Assembly (NCBI GenBank): GCA_029242715.1
Contig: JAQWTL010000008.1
Coordinates: 1 to 52,059 of the forward strand
Direction of reading: 5' to 3'
Length of the DNA stretch: 52,059 bases
DNA from: Phycisphaerales bacterium
GTDB taxonomy: Bacteria; Planctomycetota; Phycisphaerae; Phycisphaerales; SM1A02
Shown here piece by piece: positions 19,202 through 27,911 of the stretch. The notes below the pieces were generated by a model. The model had not been told where the DNA came from. It saw nothing but the letters and a program-made list of their open reading frames with translations, and ran no database searches. The translations under genes were made by a program, and so were the position numbers. Each line of letters starts with the position of its first letter. Within the stretch, counting starts at the first letter, position 1.

Positions 19202-20686
19202 ATGTTCAACGCACTCAGTGATCGCTTCAGCAAGACCTTCAGAAACCTCTCAGGCCGCGGCCGCATCAGCGAAGCCAACGTCCGTGAGGCCATGGAGGAG
19301 ATCCGCCAGGCACTCCTGGAGGCCGATGTCAATCTGGACGTGGTCAACGGCTTCTGTGATCGCATTCAAAAAGAAGCCCTGGGTGAAGAAATCCTGCAGA
19401 GCCTGAAGCCCGGGCAGCAGATGACTCACATCGTCCACCAGCAACTGGTGGAACTGATGGGGCCGGTGGACAGCCACGTGATGCTTGTTGATCCGCCACC
19501 CACCGTGATCATGCTCTGCGGACTCCAGGGAACAGGCAAGACAACAACCTGCGGCAAGCTTGCGGCCTATCTCAAGAGAAATGGACGCAATACGCTTGTT
19601 TGTGCAGCAGATCTCCAGCGGCCTGCCGCTGTAGAACAGCTCCGAGTCGTCGTTGAAGGTGTCCAGACCAGCGGCAAAGGCAACGCACAAGTCGCGTTCC
19701 ATGGAGAACCGGACAAGTGTGCCGAGTACGGAACCGCCACTGGCGTCGCCATCGGGGTCTGTCAGCGAGCCCTCAAACGTGCACGCAGTGAACGGTTCGA
19801 CGTGCTGATCCTGGATACGGCTGGTCGTCTGCACATTGATGACGATTTGATGAAGGAACTGGATGGGGTCCGCTATGCGTTGAATCCCCACCAGATCTAC
19901 CTGGTAGTCGATGCCATGACAGGCCAGGATGCCGTGCAATCCGCCAGCGCGTTCAACGATCGCATGGCTGTGGATGGTGTCATTCTCACGAAACTGGACA
20001 GTGACACTCGGGGTGGTGCCGCACTTTCCGTCAAGGAAGTTACTGGCGCCCCCATCAAGTTCATTGGTGTCGGTGAAGGCCATGATGCCCTGGAGGAATT
20101 CCATCCTGAACGCATGGCCGGCAGGATCCTCGGCATGGGCGATGTCGTTTCCCTGGTCGAGAAAGCCCAGCAGGAAGTTGACGAAGAGGAAGCTGAGGCC
20201 ATGGCAGAAAGACTGTCCAAGGGCCAGTTCACCATGAATGACTTCGTCAAGCAGATCCGATCGCTACGGCGGATGGGACCTCTGAAGCAGATCATGGGCA
20301 TGATTCCCGGTGTCGGATCCGCCATCAAGAATCTGGATGGACATGAAGGTCAACTGGATCGCCTTGAGGCCATCGTGGGTTCCATGACGAACAATGAACG
20401 GGAAGAAGCGACTCTTCTGAAGAGCAAGTCACGCGTTCGTCGCATTGCACGTGGCTCCGGCGCATCTGGCCCTGAAGTCAACAAACTGCTCAAGCAGTTC
20501 GAAATGATCAAGAAGATGTCCACTCAGATGGCAGGCATGGGAATGCTCGGCAAGATGAAAGCCATGAAGGGCATGCAGGGCGAGGATGCCATGGCTGGCA
20601 TGGAACAGCTTGCAGGCATGTCCACACGTGGCAGCACCAAGACCACAAGTGTGAAGAAGAAGTTCAAGAAGCGCAAGCGGCGTTGA
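19202..20686 (+). CDS. ffh: Signal recognition particle protein Ffh
   Basis: 494 residues. N-terminal helical bundle; GTPase with GLQGTGKTTTCGKLA (G1), DTAGRLHIDDDL (G3), TKLDSDTRGGA (G4) and GVGE; then a methionine-rich M domain (FTMNDFVKQIRSLRRMGPLKQIMGMIPG, ARGSG). Slightly long, with a Met-rich then Lys-rich tail. No ribosome site precedes ATG 19202, but TACACT lies nine bases upstream, so a nearly leaderless transcript is possible. No 4.5S-like RNA was found in the window. Confidence 0.96.
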   Translation: MFNALSDRFSKTFRNLSGRGRISEANVREAMEEIRQALLEADVNLDVVNGFCDRIQKEALGEEILQSLKPGQQMTHIVHQQLVELMGPVDSHVMLVDPPPTVIMLCGLQGTGKTTTCGKLAAYLKRNGRNTLVCAADLQRPAAVEQLRVVVEGVQTSGKGNAQVAFHGEPDKCAEYGTATGVAIGVCQRALKRARSERFDVLILDTAGRLHIDDDLMKELDGVRYALNPHQIYLVVDAMTGQDAVQSASAFNDRMAVDGVILTKLDSDTRGGAALSVKEVTGAPIKFIGVGEGHDALEEFHPERMAGRILGMGDVVSLVEKAQQEVDEEEAEAMAERLSKGQFTMNDFVKQIRSLRRMGPLKQIMGMIPGVGSAIKNLDGHEGQLDRLEAIVGSMTNNEREEATLLKSKSRVRRIARGSGASGPEVNKLLKQFEMIKKMSTQMAGMGMLGKMKAMKGMQGEDAMAGMEQLAGMSTRGSTKTTSVKKKFKKRKRR

Positions 20687-20693
20687 GACGGCG

Positions 20694-22070
20694 TTAAGCC
20701 AATGGACGCCCGGCGGGAGGCCGCCCCCCCATTTCTCGAAGCTTGGGCAACACGACATCTGAAAGCAGAATCTTGATGCACGCTGCCACTGGTATCGAGA
20801 TCAGCATGCCGTAGATCCCGAGCACTGAACCACCTGCGAGGATCGCCACGAAGATCGTGACGGGATCAAGATTGGTGGACTTGCCCTGAATCACTGGAGT
20901 CAGCAACCAGCCATCAATGGTGTTGACCACCGCGTACACGATGGTTGGCCAGAGCAGGATCCCCCACCAGGCCATGCGGTCCGGTTCAGGCACTTCAAGC
21001 TGACCAATGAACATCAGAATAATGGCAATCGGTATGACGACGAGACTGAGGTACGGCACGATGCTGATGAACCCGGCGAGCAACCCCAGAAGGATGGCAT
21101 AGGGAACGCCAACCCACATGTATCCAATCACAAACATGACGGCCATGATCACGGATATCAGGATTCTGCCACGCACGAATCCAGCAACGGCTGCGTCCAT
21201 CTTGTGAAGCAGGTCTCTGATGCGATGCCGCTCCCGCTCGGGGAGCATGTTGTCGACAAACTTGGAGACATCGCCATACCAGAGACTGAAAAAGAAGAAG
21301 TAGAACGGGATCAGGAAAAGCAGCATCCCAATCGTGATGAGTTCCAGGATGACTGACCAGGCGATGCTGCCGCCTTGGCGCACGATACCCAGCAACATCC
21401 CCGCATTGGACTTGGCAGCGGTTGCCGCATTATCGAGCATCGACTTTTCAGGGTCGGTCAACGCCACACGATCGTCAGCAGAAGCCGCCGGGGCCTGTGC
21501 ACTTTCATCCGTTGCGGGCTTTGCCGCCTGGTCTCCAGAAGGCGAAGCGGGCGACTCTGCAGTGTCTGTCTGCTTTGTGCCATCATCAACCGGAGTACTG
21601 TCGCCTGCAGGCAGGAATTCAACCAGATCCAGAAGATCCGGCTGGAGATGAATGGGAACATGCTCCTCGGTAATTCGAACCAACTTCGCCCGAACCGTAC
21701 CACTCTCGACTTCATCTGCAAGCTGGATGACCTGCTGAACGGCCGGAGGTACGACAAACGCGATGAAGGCCAGTACGACAATGACGAAAATGGATACGAA
21801 CAGAATGACTGCCCCAAGCCGCTGGAATGGAATCCATGACTTTGCCGCAGACCAGCGGACTGCGGGTTCTGCGAGGTAAGCCAGCAGGAGCGCTACAAGA
21901 AGCGGGACCGTGACATCCCGAAGGGCATATCCCAACCAGAACAGGAAGAAGGCGACAAGGGCAAAGAGAATGTCACGAATGAATCGAATCTGCCAAAGGT
22001 GCAGATTGGCCCAGTTACATGACTCTGTAGATTCAGGATCATTGACAGAGTCGTCGCGGCGGTCATCCAT
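20694..22070 (-). CDS. AI-2E family transporter (PerM/TqsA-like)
   Basis: 458-residue membrane permease of the AI-2E family. Seen: about eight hydrophobic spans, the family-type segment LLGLLAGFISIVPYLSLVVI and the final DGWLLTPVIQGKSTNLDPVTIF..GGSVLGIYGMLISIPVAA. The large soluble loop after the second span is expanded by a Pro/Ala/Ser/Asp-rich stretch at about 155-205. The substrate cannot be told; the family includes autoinducer-2 exporters and ion antiporters. ATG has GGAGG nine bases upstream. Probably co-transcribed after the Minf_1886-type gene 32 nt upstream. Confidence 0.88.
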   Translation of the reverse strand: MDDRRDDSVNDPESTESCNWANLHLWQIRFIRDILFALVAFFLFWLGYALRDVTVPLLVALLLAYLAEPAVRWSAAKSWIPFQRLGAVILFVSIFVIVVLAFIAFVVPPAVQQVIQLADEVESGTVRAKLVRITEEHVPIHLQPDLLDLVEFLPAGDSTPVDDGTKQTDTAESPASPSGDQAAKPATDESAQAPAASADDRVALTDPEKSMLDNAATAAKSNAGMLLGIVRQGGSIAWSVILELITIGMLLFLIPFYFFFFSLWYGDVSKFVDNMLPERERHRIRDLLHKMDAAVAGFVRGRILISVIMAVMFVIGYMWVGVPYAILLGLLAGFISIVPYLSLVVIPIAIILMFIGQLEVPEPDRMAWWGILLWPTIVYAVVNTIDGWLLTPVIQGKSTNLDPVTIFVAILAGGSVLGIYGMLISIPVAACIKILLSDVVLPKLREMGGRPPAGRPLA

Positions 22071-22102
22071 GACCAGTGCCTCCTCTTTTCACAGATCAAG
22101 TA

Positions 22103-22522
22103 TCAGGAAACGTTACATTCCCCGATGTGGGCAGCGAGTTCTTGATGGGAGAAGGCTTCGCGGAAATCAAAGACTCCGCGGAAATCCTCGGGTGCATCGT
22201 CTGGACGGCGACTCATCAGGCCAGCATCAATCATTGCGAAGACGATGCGACCAAAATCTTCTGAAGAACGTATCCCCCAACATTCCAAGACAACGGGCGC
22301 CATCATGCCCCACTGGTCGACTGCATAGTTCTTCAGGCCCAGGCACAGTTCCTGGCCCGTGACATGCCGATCCAAATCTGGAAGGGAATCATCTTCTCCA
22401 AACACCGTGTTGGCGGTGTAGGAAAGACCTTCACGCACAAAGTGATAGGCCTCCAGTGGATAAGGCCCTGCCTGGCGGCGGATGGCCTCCCAATCAACTT
22501 GCCCCTGGGTTTGCTCACTCAT
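22103..22522 (-). CDS. Conserved Minf_1886-type protein (TIGR04138-like)
   Basis: 139-residue soluble protein. The pattern YPLEAYHFVREGLSYT near 21-36, HVTGQELCLGLKNYAVDQWG near 53-72 and a following helix with EDFGRIVFAMIDAGLM match what I recall of a family found in Planctomycetes and Verrucomicrobia, function unknown. No signal peptide or membrane span. It lies downstream of the glycosylase gene and upstream of the AI-2E transporter. Family assignment is from memory of the motif pattern. Confidence 0.75.
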   Translation of the reverse strand: MSEQTQGQVDWEAIRRQAGPYPLEAYHFVREGLSYTANTVFGEDDSLPDLDRHVTGQELCLGLKNYAVDQWGMMAPVVLECWGIRSSEDFGRIVFAMIDAGLMSRRPDDAPEDFRGVFDFREAFSHQELAAHIGECNVS

Positions 22523-22536
22523 GCCTTAATACAACC

Positions 22537-22561
22537 ACCTTAGAGGCGGTCTCTCCAAGGT
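22537..22561 (-). terminator. Possible weak terminator after the glycosylase gene
   Basis: ACCTT-GAG arms pair with CTC-AAGGT (one mismatch each side) around a 7-nt loop, 35 nt past the glycosylase stop. The following minus-strand tail (GGTTGTATTAAG) is only mildly U-rich. It could instead be a leader hairpin of the gene downstream. Confidence 0.3.
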
Positions 22562-22595
22562 TAAGCATATCGGACGAACCCCTCTTCAGGATTGA

Positions 22596-23240
22596 TTACA
22601 TGTTGATTTCCAGTGTTTCAAGTGCCCTTGAGGCTGTTTCCAATGGTGCAGGCCTTGATACATAGTGGTTTTCACGGATCGCCAGACGAAGAGGCGCCTT
22701 CTCCCACTTTCCGGCTTTTCCCAGACCGACCCTTGGACCAGCCACGATTTCACTGAAGGGAACCTTGAATCCTCGTTCGATCCACAGCTGTTTGCTTGTA
22801 CGAAGATCTAGACCATCCAGTTGACGGTCAATCCCCATGGCTTCACAGAGGCGTCCCGGCCCGCGACAAAGATCCCTCCGAGGACGAATGGCTCCCCTGC
22901 GTTGCCACATCGCATCAACGCCATCCATTGGTTCCACTGCTCGAATCAATACGGCCGCTCCGGACGCTCGCCGCCCTGTGGTGATGTTGACGCAATGGTG
23001 CATTCCGTAGATCAAGTACACGTAGGCATGGCCTCCGCCGAGATACATCGACTCGTTTCGTGGTGTCCGGCGGCCTCCCGCCGTATGACACGCCAGGTCA
23101 TGGGGACCGAGGTAGGCCTCCACCTCAACAATGCGACCAACCATTCGGCTGCCCCCCAGACATCGAACAAGCATTTGGCCCAACAGCGAACGAGCTACCC
23201 CAATCGCATCACCGCCAAATCCTAGTCGCCGAGCTGTCAT
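22596..23240 (-). CDS. mpg: DNA-3-methyladenine glycosylase (AAG/MPG type)
   Basis: 214 residues. Family motifs: LLGQMLVR, RIVEVEAYLGPHDLACHTAGGRRTPRN with the catalytic Glu in VEVEAY, YVYLIYGMHHCVNIT, AVLIRAVEP, and CRGPGRLCEAMGI. Removes alkylated purines in base excision repair. Start ATG overlaps the amidohydrolase stop by four bases (ATGA), with GAAGG just upstream. The AAG type is common across bacteria and not diagnostic of transfer. Confidence 0.95.
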   Translation of the reverse strand: MTARRLGFGGDAIGVARSLLGQMLVRCLGGSRMVGRIVEVEAYLGPHDLACHTAGGRRTPRNESMYLGGGHAYVYLIYGMHHCVNITTGRRASGAAVLIRAVEPMDGVDAMWQRRGAIRPRRDLCRGPGRLCEAMGIDRQLDGLDLRTSKQLWIERGFKVPFSEIVAGPRVGLGKAGKWEKAPLRLAIRENHYVSRPAPLETASRALETLEINM

Positions 23241-24580
23241 GCACCTTCAACCAGGGAGCACCAGCCAGGATTCTGGCCTTCCCCGCTGCTGGAATCGCCT
23301 TGATCCCATTGATTCGGCTTCAGTATCCAGCTGGGTGAGGCGTCGCCTTTCAACACATCATGAATGCTGGGCGTTCGTGTTTCAGCCCCGACCCTGATGA
23401 TGCCGGCAATCCTGTTTTCAGGCTTGAACTCGAAGAGCCCTCTGCCACCAAAGCCCAATGAGTTGGCACCGTTTTCGGTAGCCATCTTCATCAACACCTG
23501 TGGTGATGTTCCGTCGCGATCATGGAGCAGTCTCATCTCATCCAGGATGCTGATGCGGTCAGGTGTGTCAAGACACAGCAGCGAGTCGGTGCCAAGGGCG
23601 ACTGGAATGCCGCGCTCCAACATCGCGCGATAGGGATGCTCACCGGACACAGGATGGCCGAAGTAGGCGCTTGCCCTCGGGCAATAGACAGGAGTAACAC
23701 CGGATTCTGCCAGCACATCAAGATGACGCGGATCGATGTAGTTGAGATGCACCATCTGTATCCGGGATGCCGGGAGGCCATCGGCCCCCTTCACCTGCTC
23801 AGTAGTGAAATCGACGGGGTGACTGCCTGGAATCACAACACCGTCATTCCAGGCCTTCAGATGTTCCGACAGTTTTCTGAAAGAACCTGTACCGGAAGCG
23901 AGAAACTCGATTTCTTCCGGGCTCTCGGAAACATGAATGGCCACTGGTACGCCATATCCGACGGCAGCCTGGATCAACTCCGAACCGCATGTGTAAGGAG
24001 CATGTGGCGTCAGACCGCAAACCAGTTTGCCCTCAGTTTCACCAAGGTCCGTCAGAGTTTTCTGCATGCTCTCAATGGCATCTGCCTGGAAATCACCGAG
24101 CCCGAAGAACTCCTGAAAACTGACACCCCCCAGGGGCGTGTCTCTTAGCGTCCGGAACTGTGGTTCATGAGGCATGCCGGAGATATCGCCTACCAGCACG
24201 GTGCCCCCGGCCAGGGACAATTCTGCTCCCCGCATCACCGCATCGACAATGTCCGCCTCCGTGGAAGACCAGCGAATTTCAAGAACAGCTTCCAGCCATT
24301 GCTCGAAATCCCCACCGTAGACCATCGGCCCCGGGCCACTGAGATCCAAGTGAGCATGGGAATTGACCAAGCCTGGCAGCACAATCTCATTGCTGGCATC
24401 CACGAGCCGAGCCCCTGAGACCTCCCCGACAGCCTCTGGAGAGCCCACCTGGATGATCCGATCCCCCTCCAACAATATTGCTGCTGGCGTGATTTCCGTG
24501 TTCTGATCGACAGCAGATGCCGCTCTGATCAGTACACGTGATTCAATCTGTCCACCGGTTATGCCCCGGTTGTGCAACAT
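23237..24580 (-). CDS. Amidohydrolase (cytosine/aminofutalosine deaminase-like)
   Basis: About 447 residues of the metal-dependent amidohydrolase superfamily: VLPGLVNSHAHLD (HxH metal ligands), LTPHAPYTCG, AIHVSESPEE (third His), VHLNYID (fourth His) and ALGTDSLL (catalytic Asp), then the small beta domain re-formed at the C-terminus. The layout resembles the aminodeoxyfutalosine/S-adenosylhomocysteine deaminase branch, but no menaquinone (mqn) gene is in the window, so the substrate is open. Start ATG 24580 chosen for its GGAG seven bases upstream; an in-frame ATG at 24619 has none. Coupled to the glycosylase gene; divergent from the OmpA-like gene across 90 nt. Confidence 0.88.
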   Translation of the reverse strand: MLHNRGITGGQIESRVLIRAASAVDQNTEITPAAILLEGDRIIQVGSPEAVGEVSGARLVDASNEIVLPGLVNSHAHLDLSGPGPMVYGGDFEQWLEAVLEIRWSSTEADIVDAVMRGAELSLAGGTVLVGDISGMPHEPQFRTLRDTPLGGVSFQEFFGLGDFQADAIESMQKTLTDLGETEGKLVCGLTPHAPYTCGSELIQAAVGYGVPVAIHVSESPEEIEFLASGTGSFRKLSEHLKAWNDGVVIPGSHPVDFTTEQVKGADGLPASRIQMVHLNYIDPRHLDVLAESGVTPVYCPRASAYFGHPVSGEHPYRAMLERGIPVALGTDSLLCLDTPDRISILDEMRLLHDRDGTSPQVLMKMATENGANSLGFGGRGLFEFKPENRIAGIIRVGAETRTPSIHDVLKGDASPSWILKPNQWDQGDSSSGEGQNPGWCSLVEGA

Positions 24581-24670
24581 GCGACAACTCCAGATCCGCC
24601 GTACACTAACGCCCTTCATTGGCCGATGGGAACATTGGTCAAATTGAATCCTAAGGAAGGGAGACTCTCG

Positions 24671-25498
24671 ATGACATGCGTTCGTTCACTCGCTCTGTGC
24701 GGCCTGATGGCCCCGGTTCTTACGCTGGGTGCCTGCGTATCTGCCGAAAAGTATGAGAAGTCGCTTCAGGTACGCCGTTCGCTGCAGGAGCAGCTTGTCA
24801 GCGTGACCAATGAACGCGATGCACTGAAATCTCAGATTCTCAGCCAGGATCAGCAGCTTGATCAGGCCCGCGAGAATCTGGACCTCATGCAGACTGATTA
24901 CACCGCCATCCAGGGTGCTGTTGATGAACTTTCTGTCAATAATCGCGACCTGGCTATCCAGCTCAGCGAGATGGAAATCAACGCCCTTCCTGGAACTGTT
25001 TCACGCCGTCTCGCCGCTCTGGCAGCCACATATCCAGATGCGATTGAATATGACGAGACCAATGGCGCGTTGCGTTTCATGAGTGATTTCACATTCAATT
25101 CCGGCCAGGCTGAACTCAAGCGGAGTGCAGGCCCAGGCCTCACAGCCCTGGCAGACATCCTGGAAACCAGTGAAGCCAATGGTTTCGAGATCATGGTTGT
25201 CGGTCACACGGACAATGTGAAGCCCAGCCGCTCTCGTGCAAAGTTCCCAACAAACCTCTACCTGTCAGCAGCCCGTGCCATCGCTGTCCGCGATGCCCTG
25301 GTGCAGTCAGGCGTAACGCCACAGCGACTCACGATTGCAGGCAAGGGTGAATATCAGCCACTTGTCCCGAACGTTAAGGGTGGAACCGCTGAGAATCGCC
25401 GTGTCGAGATCTTCCTCTACGAACTGGCCGAATCTCCCACAGGCGGGGAAACGGAAATCGTCGAGGTCACCGAGGAATATGACGAGCCCATGAAGTAG
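24671..25498 (+). CDS. OmpA-family outer-membrane lipoprotein with coiled coil
   Basis: 275 residues: signal peptide with lipobox LGAC (Cys near 22), a coiled-coil stalk at about 28-110 (SLQEQLVSVTNERDALKSQIL..), and an OmpA domain at about 130-260 (DFTFNSGQAELKRSAGPGL, VVGHTDNVKP, NLYLSAARAIAVRDAL, NRRVEIFLYE). Ends in an acidic tail. Start ATG has a strong AAGGAAGGGAG upstream. Same plan as the protein at 11520-12149 but with a longer stalk; both are inferred envelope tethers. Confidence 0.9.
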   Translation: MTCVRSLALCGLMAPVLTLGACVSAEKYEKSLQVRRSLQEQLVSVTNERDALKSQILSQDQQLDQARENLDLMQTDYTAIQGAVDELSVNNRDLAIQLSEMEINALPGTVSRRLAALAATYPDAIEYDETNGALRFMSDFTFNSGQAELKRSAGPGLTALADILETSEANGFEIMVVGHTDNVKPSRSRAKFPTNLYLSAARAIAVRDALVQSGVTPQRLTIAGKGEYQPLVPNVKGGTAENRRVEIFLYELAESPTGGETEIVEVTEEYDEPMK

Positions 25499-25500
25499 GC

Positions 25501-25524
25501 CAGGCAGGCCTTGAGCCTTGCCTG
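25501..25524 (+). terminator. Weak hairpin after OmpA-like gene
   Basis: CAGGCA/TGCCTG plus GGC/GCC stem with one bulge, directly after the stop codon. There is no U-run after it, so it may slow rather than stop transcription into mlaE. Confidence 0.3.
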
Positions 25525-25576
25525 AACGATCTGCAACGGATTCCCACCCGAGGGGCGGGTAGACTGCTTGGACCCC

Positions 25577-26410
25577 ATGGCTGTCTCTGTACCTGCATCC
25601 CGGCTCGATCTCCCCCGCTTGTTCGGGTTCATCACGGCATATGGTCGTTTTACCCGCTTCTGCCTTTCGAGCATCGCCTGGTTGTTCCGTGGTCCCAGTA
25701 TCTGGCTTCACTGGAGACTACTGGCTCCACAGCTTCTCTCTGTAGGCGTGGCCTCCATCCCGGTGGTGGGCGTCACAGGCGCCTTCATTGGGATGATCCT
25801 TGCATTGGAGACCTTCGTTCAATTCGAAGCCCTCGGGCTGCAGGGAACACTTGGCAGCATCATCAACGTCTCGGTAGTCAAGCAGATCGGCCCCGTCCTG
25901 GCAGCTGTCATGGTGGCGGGCCGCGTAGGTGGCGCATTGACGGCTGAGTTGGGAACCATGCGGGTCACCGAACAGTTGGATGCCCTGAGAGCCATGGCCA
26001 CCGACCCCATCGCCTACCTCGTGGTGCCCCGGGTGATTGCCTGCGCAATCATGACTCCGATCCTGACGATCTATTCCGACATGCTGGGAGTATTCGGCGG
26101 GTACACCTTCACGGTGCTGCTCAATGATGTTCCAGCGGGAGACTACTGGAGTTATTCAGCGGCTTTCGTCACCTGGTATGAACCGATCGTTGGAATCGTC
26201 AAGGCGTTCTTCTTTGGCTTGAGCATCGGCATCATCTGTTGCTACAAGGGTTTTTCATGCAAACCCGGTGCTGCCGGTGTTGGCAAGGCCACGACGCAGG
26301 CATTCGTTGCCAGCTTCCTCTCGATTATCGTCATCAACCTCGTACTCGCAAAATTCCTCAACACAATACAGCCTTTGTTCTTCCCCAATCCAGAAGGACT
26401 GCCATTCTGA
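25577..26410 (+). CDS. mlaE: Mla-type ABC transporter permease
   Basis: About 277 residues, five to six hydrophobic spans. Family motifs: GVTGAFIGMILALETFVQFEALG, then VKQIGPVLAAVMVAGRVGGALTAELGTMRVTEQLDALRAMATDPI, the most conserved MlaE stretch, and GIICCYKGF near the C-terminus. It should be the membrane partner of the MlaF ATPase and MCE protein at 7.6-9.5 kb. Start: ATG 25577, or TTG 25568, which has GGGCGGG upstream. It is followed closely by the transglutaminase-fold gene. Confidence 0.93.
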   Translation: MAVSVPASRLDLPRLFGFITAYGRFTRFCLSSIAWLFRGPSIWLHWRLLAPQLLSVGVASIPVVGVTGAFIGMILALETFVQFEALGLQGTLGSIINVSVVKQIGPVLAAVMVAGRVGGALTAELGTMRVTEQLDALRAMATDPIAYLVVPRVIACAIMTPILTIYSDMLGVFGGYTFTVLLNDVPAGDYWSYSAAFVTWYEPIVGIVKAFFFGLSIGIICCYKGFSCKPGAAGVGKATTQAFVASFLSIIVINLVLAKFLNTIQPLFFPNPEGLPF

Positions 26411-26422
26411 GCAGATGATCCG

Positions 26423-27640
26423 ATGACATTCATGATCACAACCATCCTGTTAACTCTCCTTGGATTCCAGTCGGCTCCAGGACCAGAAGTTCTGCCTCAG
26501 GGTGCACTACTACCGGTCAAGCAGGAAAGCAGGCTGTGGCAGTTTTCCATGGACATCTCGATCAATACCCTTCAGTCGCCCAACAATGAGCGACCTTTCA
26601 GAATGCCGCTGATCACGAAAGGGCCATGGAGCCGTTTGAAACTCAACACGCTTGAGGTCATTACAACCAGTGGCAACAACCCGACATCAATGCTCGAAGG
26701 CAAAGACGCAACAAAGGGAACAGGTCTCCAGGGCGAGGAGATGATCCAGGCACCAATTCCAATAGGACCCCAGCGTTTCTCCACCATCCGGATTTCTGCC
26801 GAGGTTGCCAGTTGGAATTGCAAGGTCGATGAAGACAAGGCCCTCATGACAAAGTGGCCAGCTCAGTGGCCCTCTGAAGTCAGCAAGTCACTTCAACCTC
26901 AACCTCTCATCGAATCAGACGAACAGGTCTTCAAGGATGCCATCACGTCCATATTCGGCCAGGATCTGAGGCTCAATCCGCCGTGGGTAGTTGCCAAGGC
27001 CATTACCCAGTACACCTGTAACAACATCAAAGTATCAGGCTCAAGAACACTGCGTGGCGGCAGGGGAAAATTGCGAGGACTGAACGTCAAGGGAGCCCTT
27101 GCAACTGCCAACTCAGGCACTGGAAGTCGAGCCGATCTGACCTGCGTCTGCGTTGCCATGCTGAGAGCCGCCGGTATTCCCGCACGTCCGGTGATCGGGC
27201 TTTCAGATGATGTTGAATCCGGCAAGGAACTGACGACCTGGGCGGAGTTCTTCCTTCCTGATTCAGGTTGGGTCCCCTTCTCTCCCTGGGAAATGCAGAA
27301 GTCCGGTGTCAAGAGCTGGAAATTCGAACGTCCCTGGCGCTATTTCGGAAACTGGAACGATCTCAACAACAACGTGCCGCTTGCGTGGTCATTTGCACCG
27401 GGAGATGGTGCAACCGCACATGACACATGGGCTCTCTGGGGCTGGACGCGTGCTGTCCCCGGCGTGGATTTTCCGATTCCCAATCCAGGCAAGGGAAACA
27501 CCCAGACCAACCAGGCTCAGTACAACCCTTCCTCATGCATGACAAAGCTTCGTTCCGGCGGAAGACTCAACGCTGCAAAATTACAACAGTGGCTCAATGA
27601 CGAAAGCCGCCCAATGAATCGCAGGAACACCGGCAAGTGA
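26423..27640 (+). CDS. Transglutaminase-fold protein, catalytic triad lost
   Basis: 405 residues with an N-terminal hydrophobic segment (signal peptide or anchor), a beta-rich region to about 165, and a transglutaminase-like core at about 190-290. Aligned by eye to the core consensus (G-G-C...LRa.GIPaR..G, then H.W.E....GWVP.D), the Cys position is Arg236 (GTGSR), the His position is Thr271 (TTWAE), and the Asp position is Ser287 (WVPFS). The flanking signature LRAAGIPARPVIG and GWVPF are intact, so the fold is kept while all three catalytic residues are gone. It is inferred to be a non-enzymatic, binding protein. Overlaps the zinc-ribbon gene by four bases (GTGA). Confidence 0.82.
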   Translation: MTFMITTILLTLLGFQSAPGPEVLPQGALLPVKQESRLWQFSMDISINTLQSPNNERPFRMPLITKGPWSRLKLNTLEVITTSGNNPTSMLEGKDATKGTGLQGEEMIQAPIPIGPQRFSTIRISAEVASWNCKVDEDKALMTKWPAQWPSEVSKSLQPQPLIESDEQVFKDAITSIFGQDLRLNPPWVVAKAITQYTCNNIKVSGSRTLRGGRGKLRGLNVKGALATANSGTGSRADLTCVCVAMLRAAGIPARPVIGLSDDVESGKELTTWAEFFLPDSGWVPFSPWEMQKSGVKSWKFERPWRYFGNWNDLNNNVPLAWSFAPGDGATAHDTWALWGWTRAVPGVDFPIPNPGKGNTQTNQAQYNPSSCMTKLRSGGRLNAAKLQQWLNDESRPMNRRNTGK

Positions 27641-27885
27641 GTGAATGGCTGGATGAGGGCCCCAGTGAGTCAGACCTGGAACGCTTCAATCACCAGGAAG
27701 AAGGGTACTGCCCTGAGTGCGGAGCTGTGGTCTACGACGATGCCGAATTCTGCCCGGATTGCGGACAGCAAATTGGCGGCCGCATCAGCAACAAACCGCC
27801 TGCTGAAAAAGAAATCCAGAACAGACTGACCATCATCATCGTGGTGATTGTTCTACTGGGCTTCCTGAGCTGGCTCATCTTCTGA
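27637..27885 (+). CDS. Zinc-ribbon protein with C-terminal membrane anchor
   Basis: 82 residues: acidic start, a zinc ribbon at about 24-47 (CPECG..CPDCGQQIGG, four Cys), a polar linker, and a hydrophobic C-terminal helix (LTIIIVVIVLLGFLSWLIF). The ribbon should face the cytoplasm with the tail in the membrane. Starts with GTG inside the previous stop. Function unknown; coupling suggests it works with the triad-less transglutaminase protein. Confidence 0.78.
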   Translation: MSEWLDEGPSESDLERFNHQEEGYCPECGAVVYDDAEFCPDCGQQIGGRISNKPPAEKEIQNRLTIIIVVIVLLGFLSWLIF

Positions 27886-27911
27886 TCCGCTTGGAAACCT
27901 TGAATCACAAG

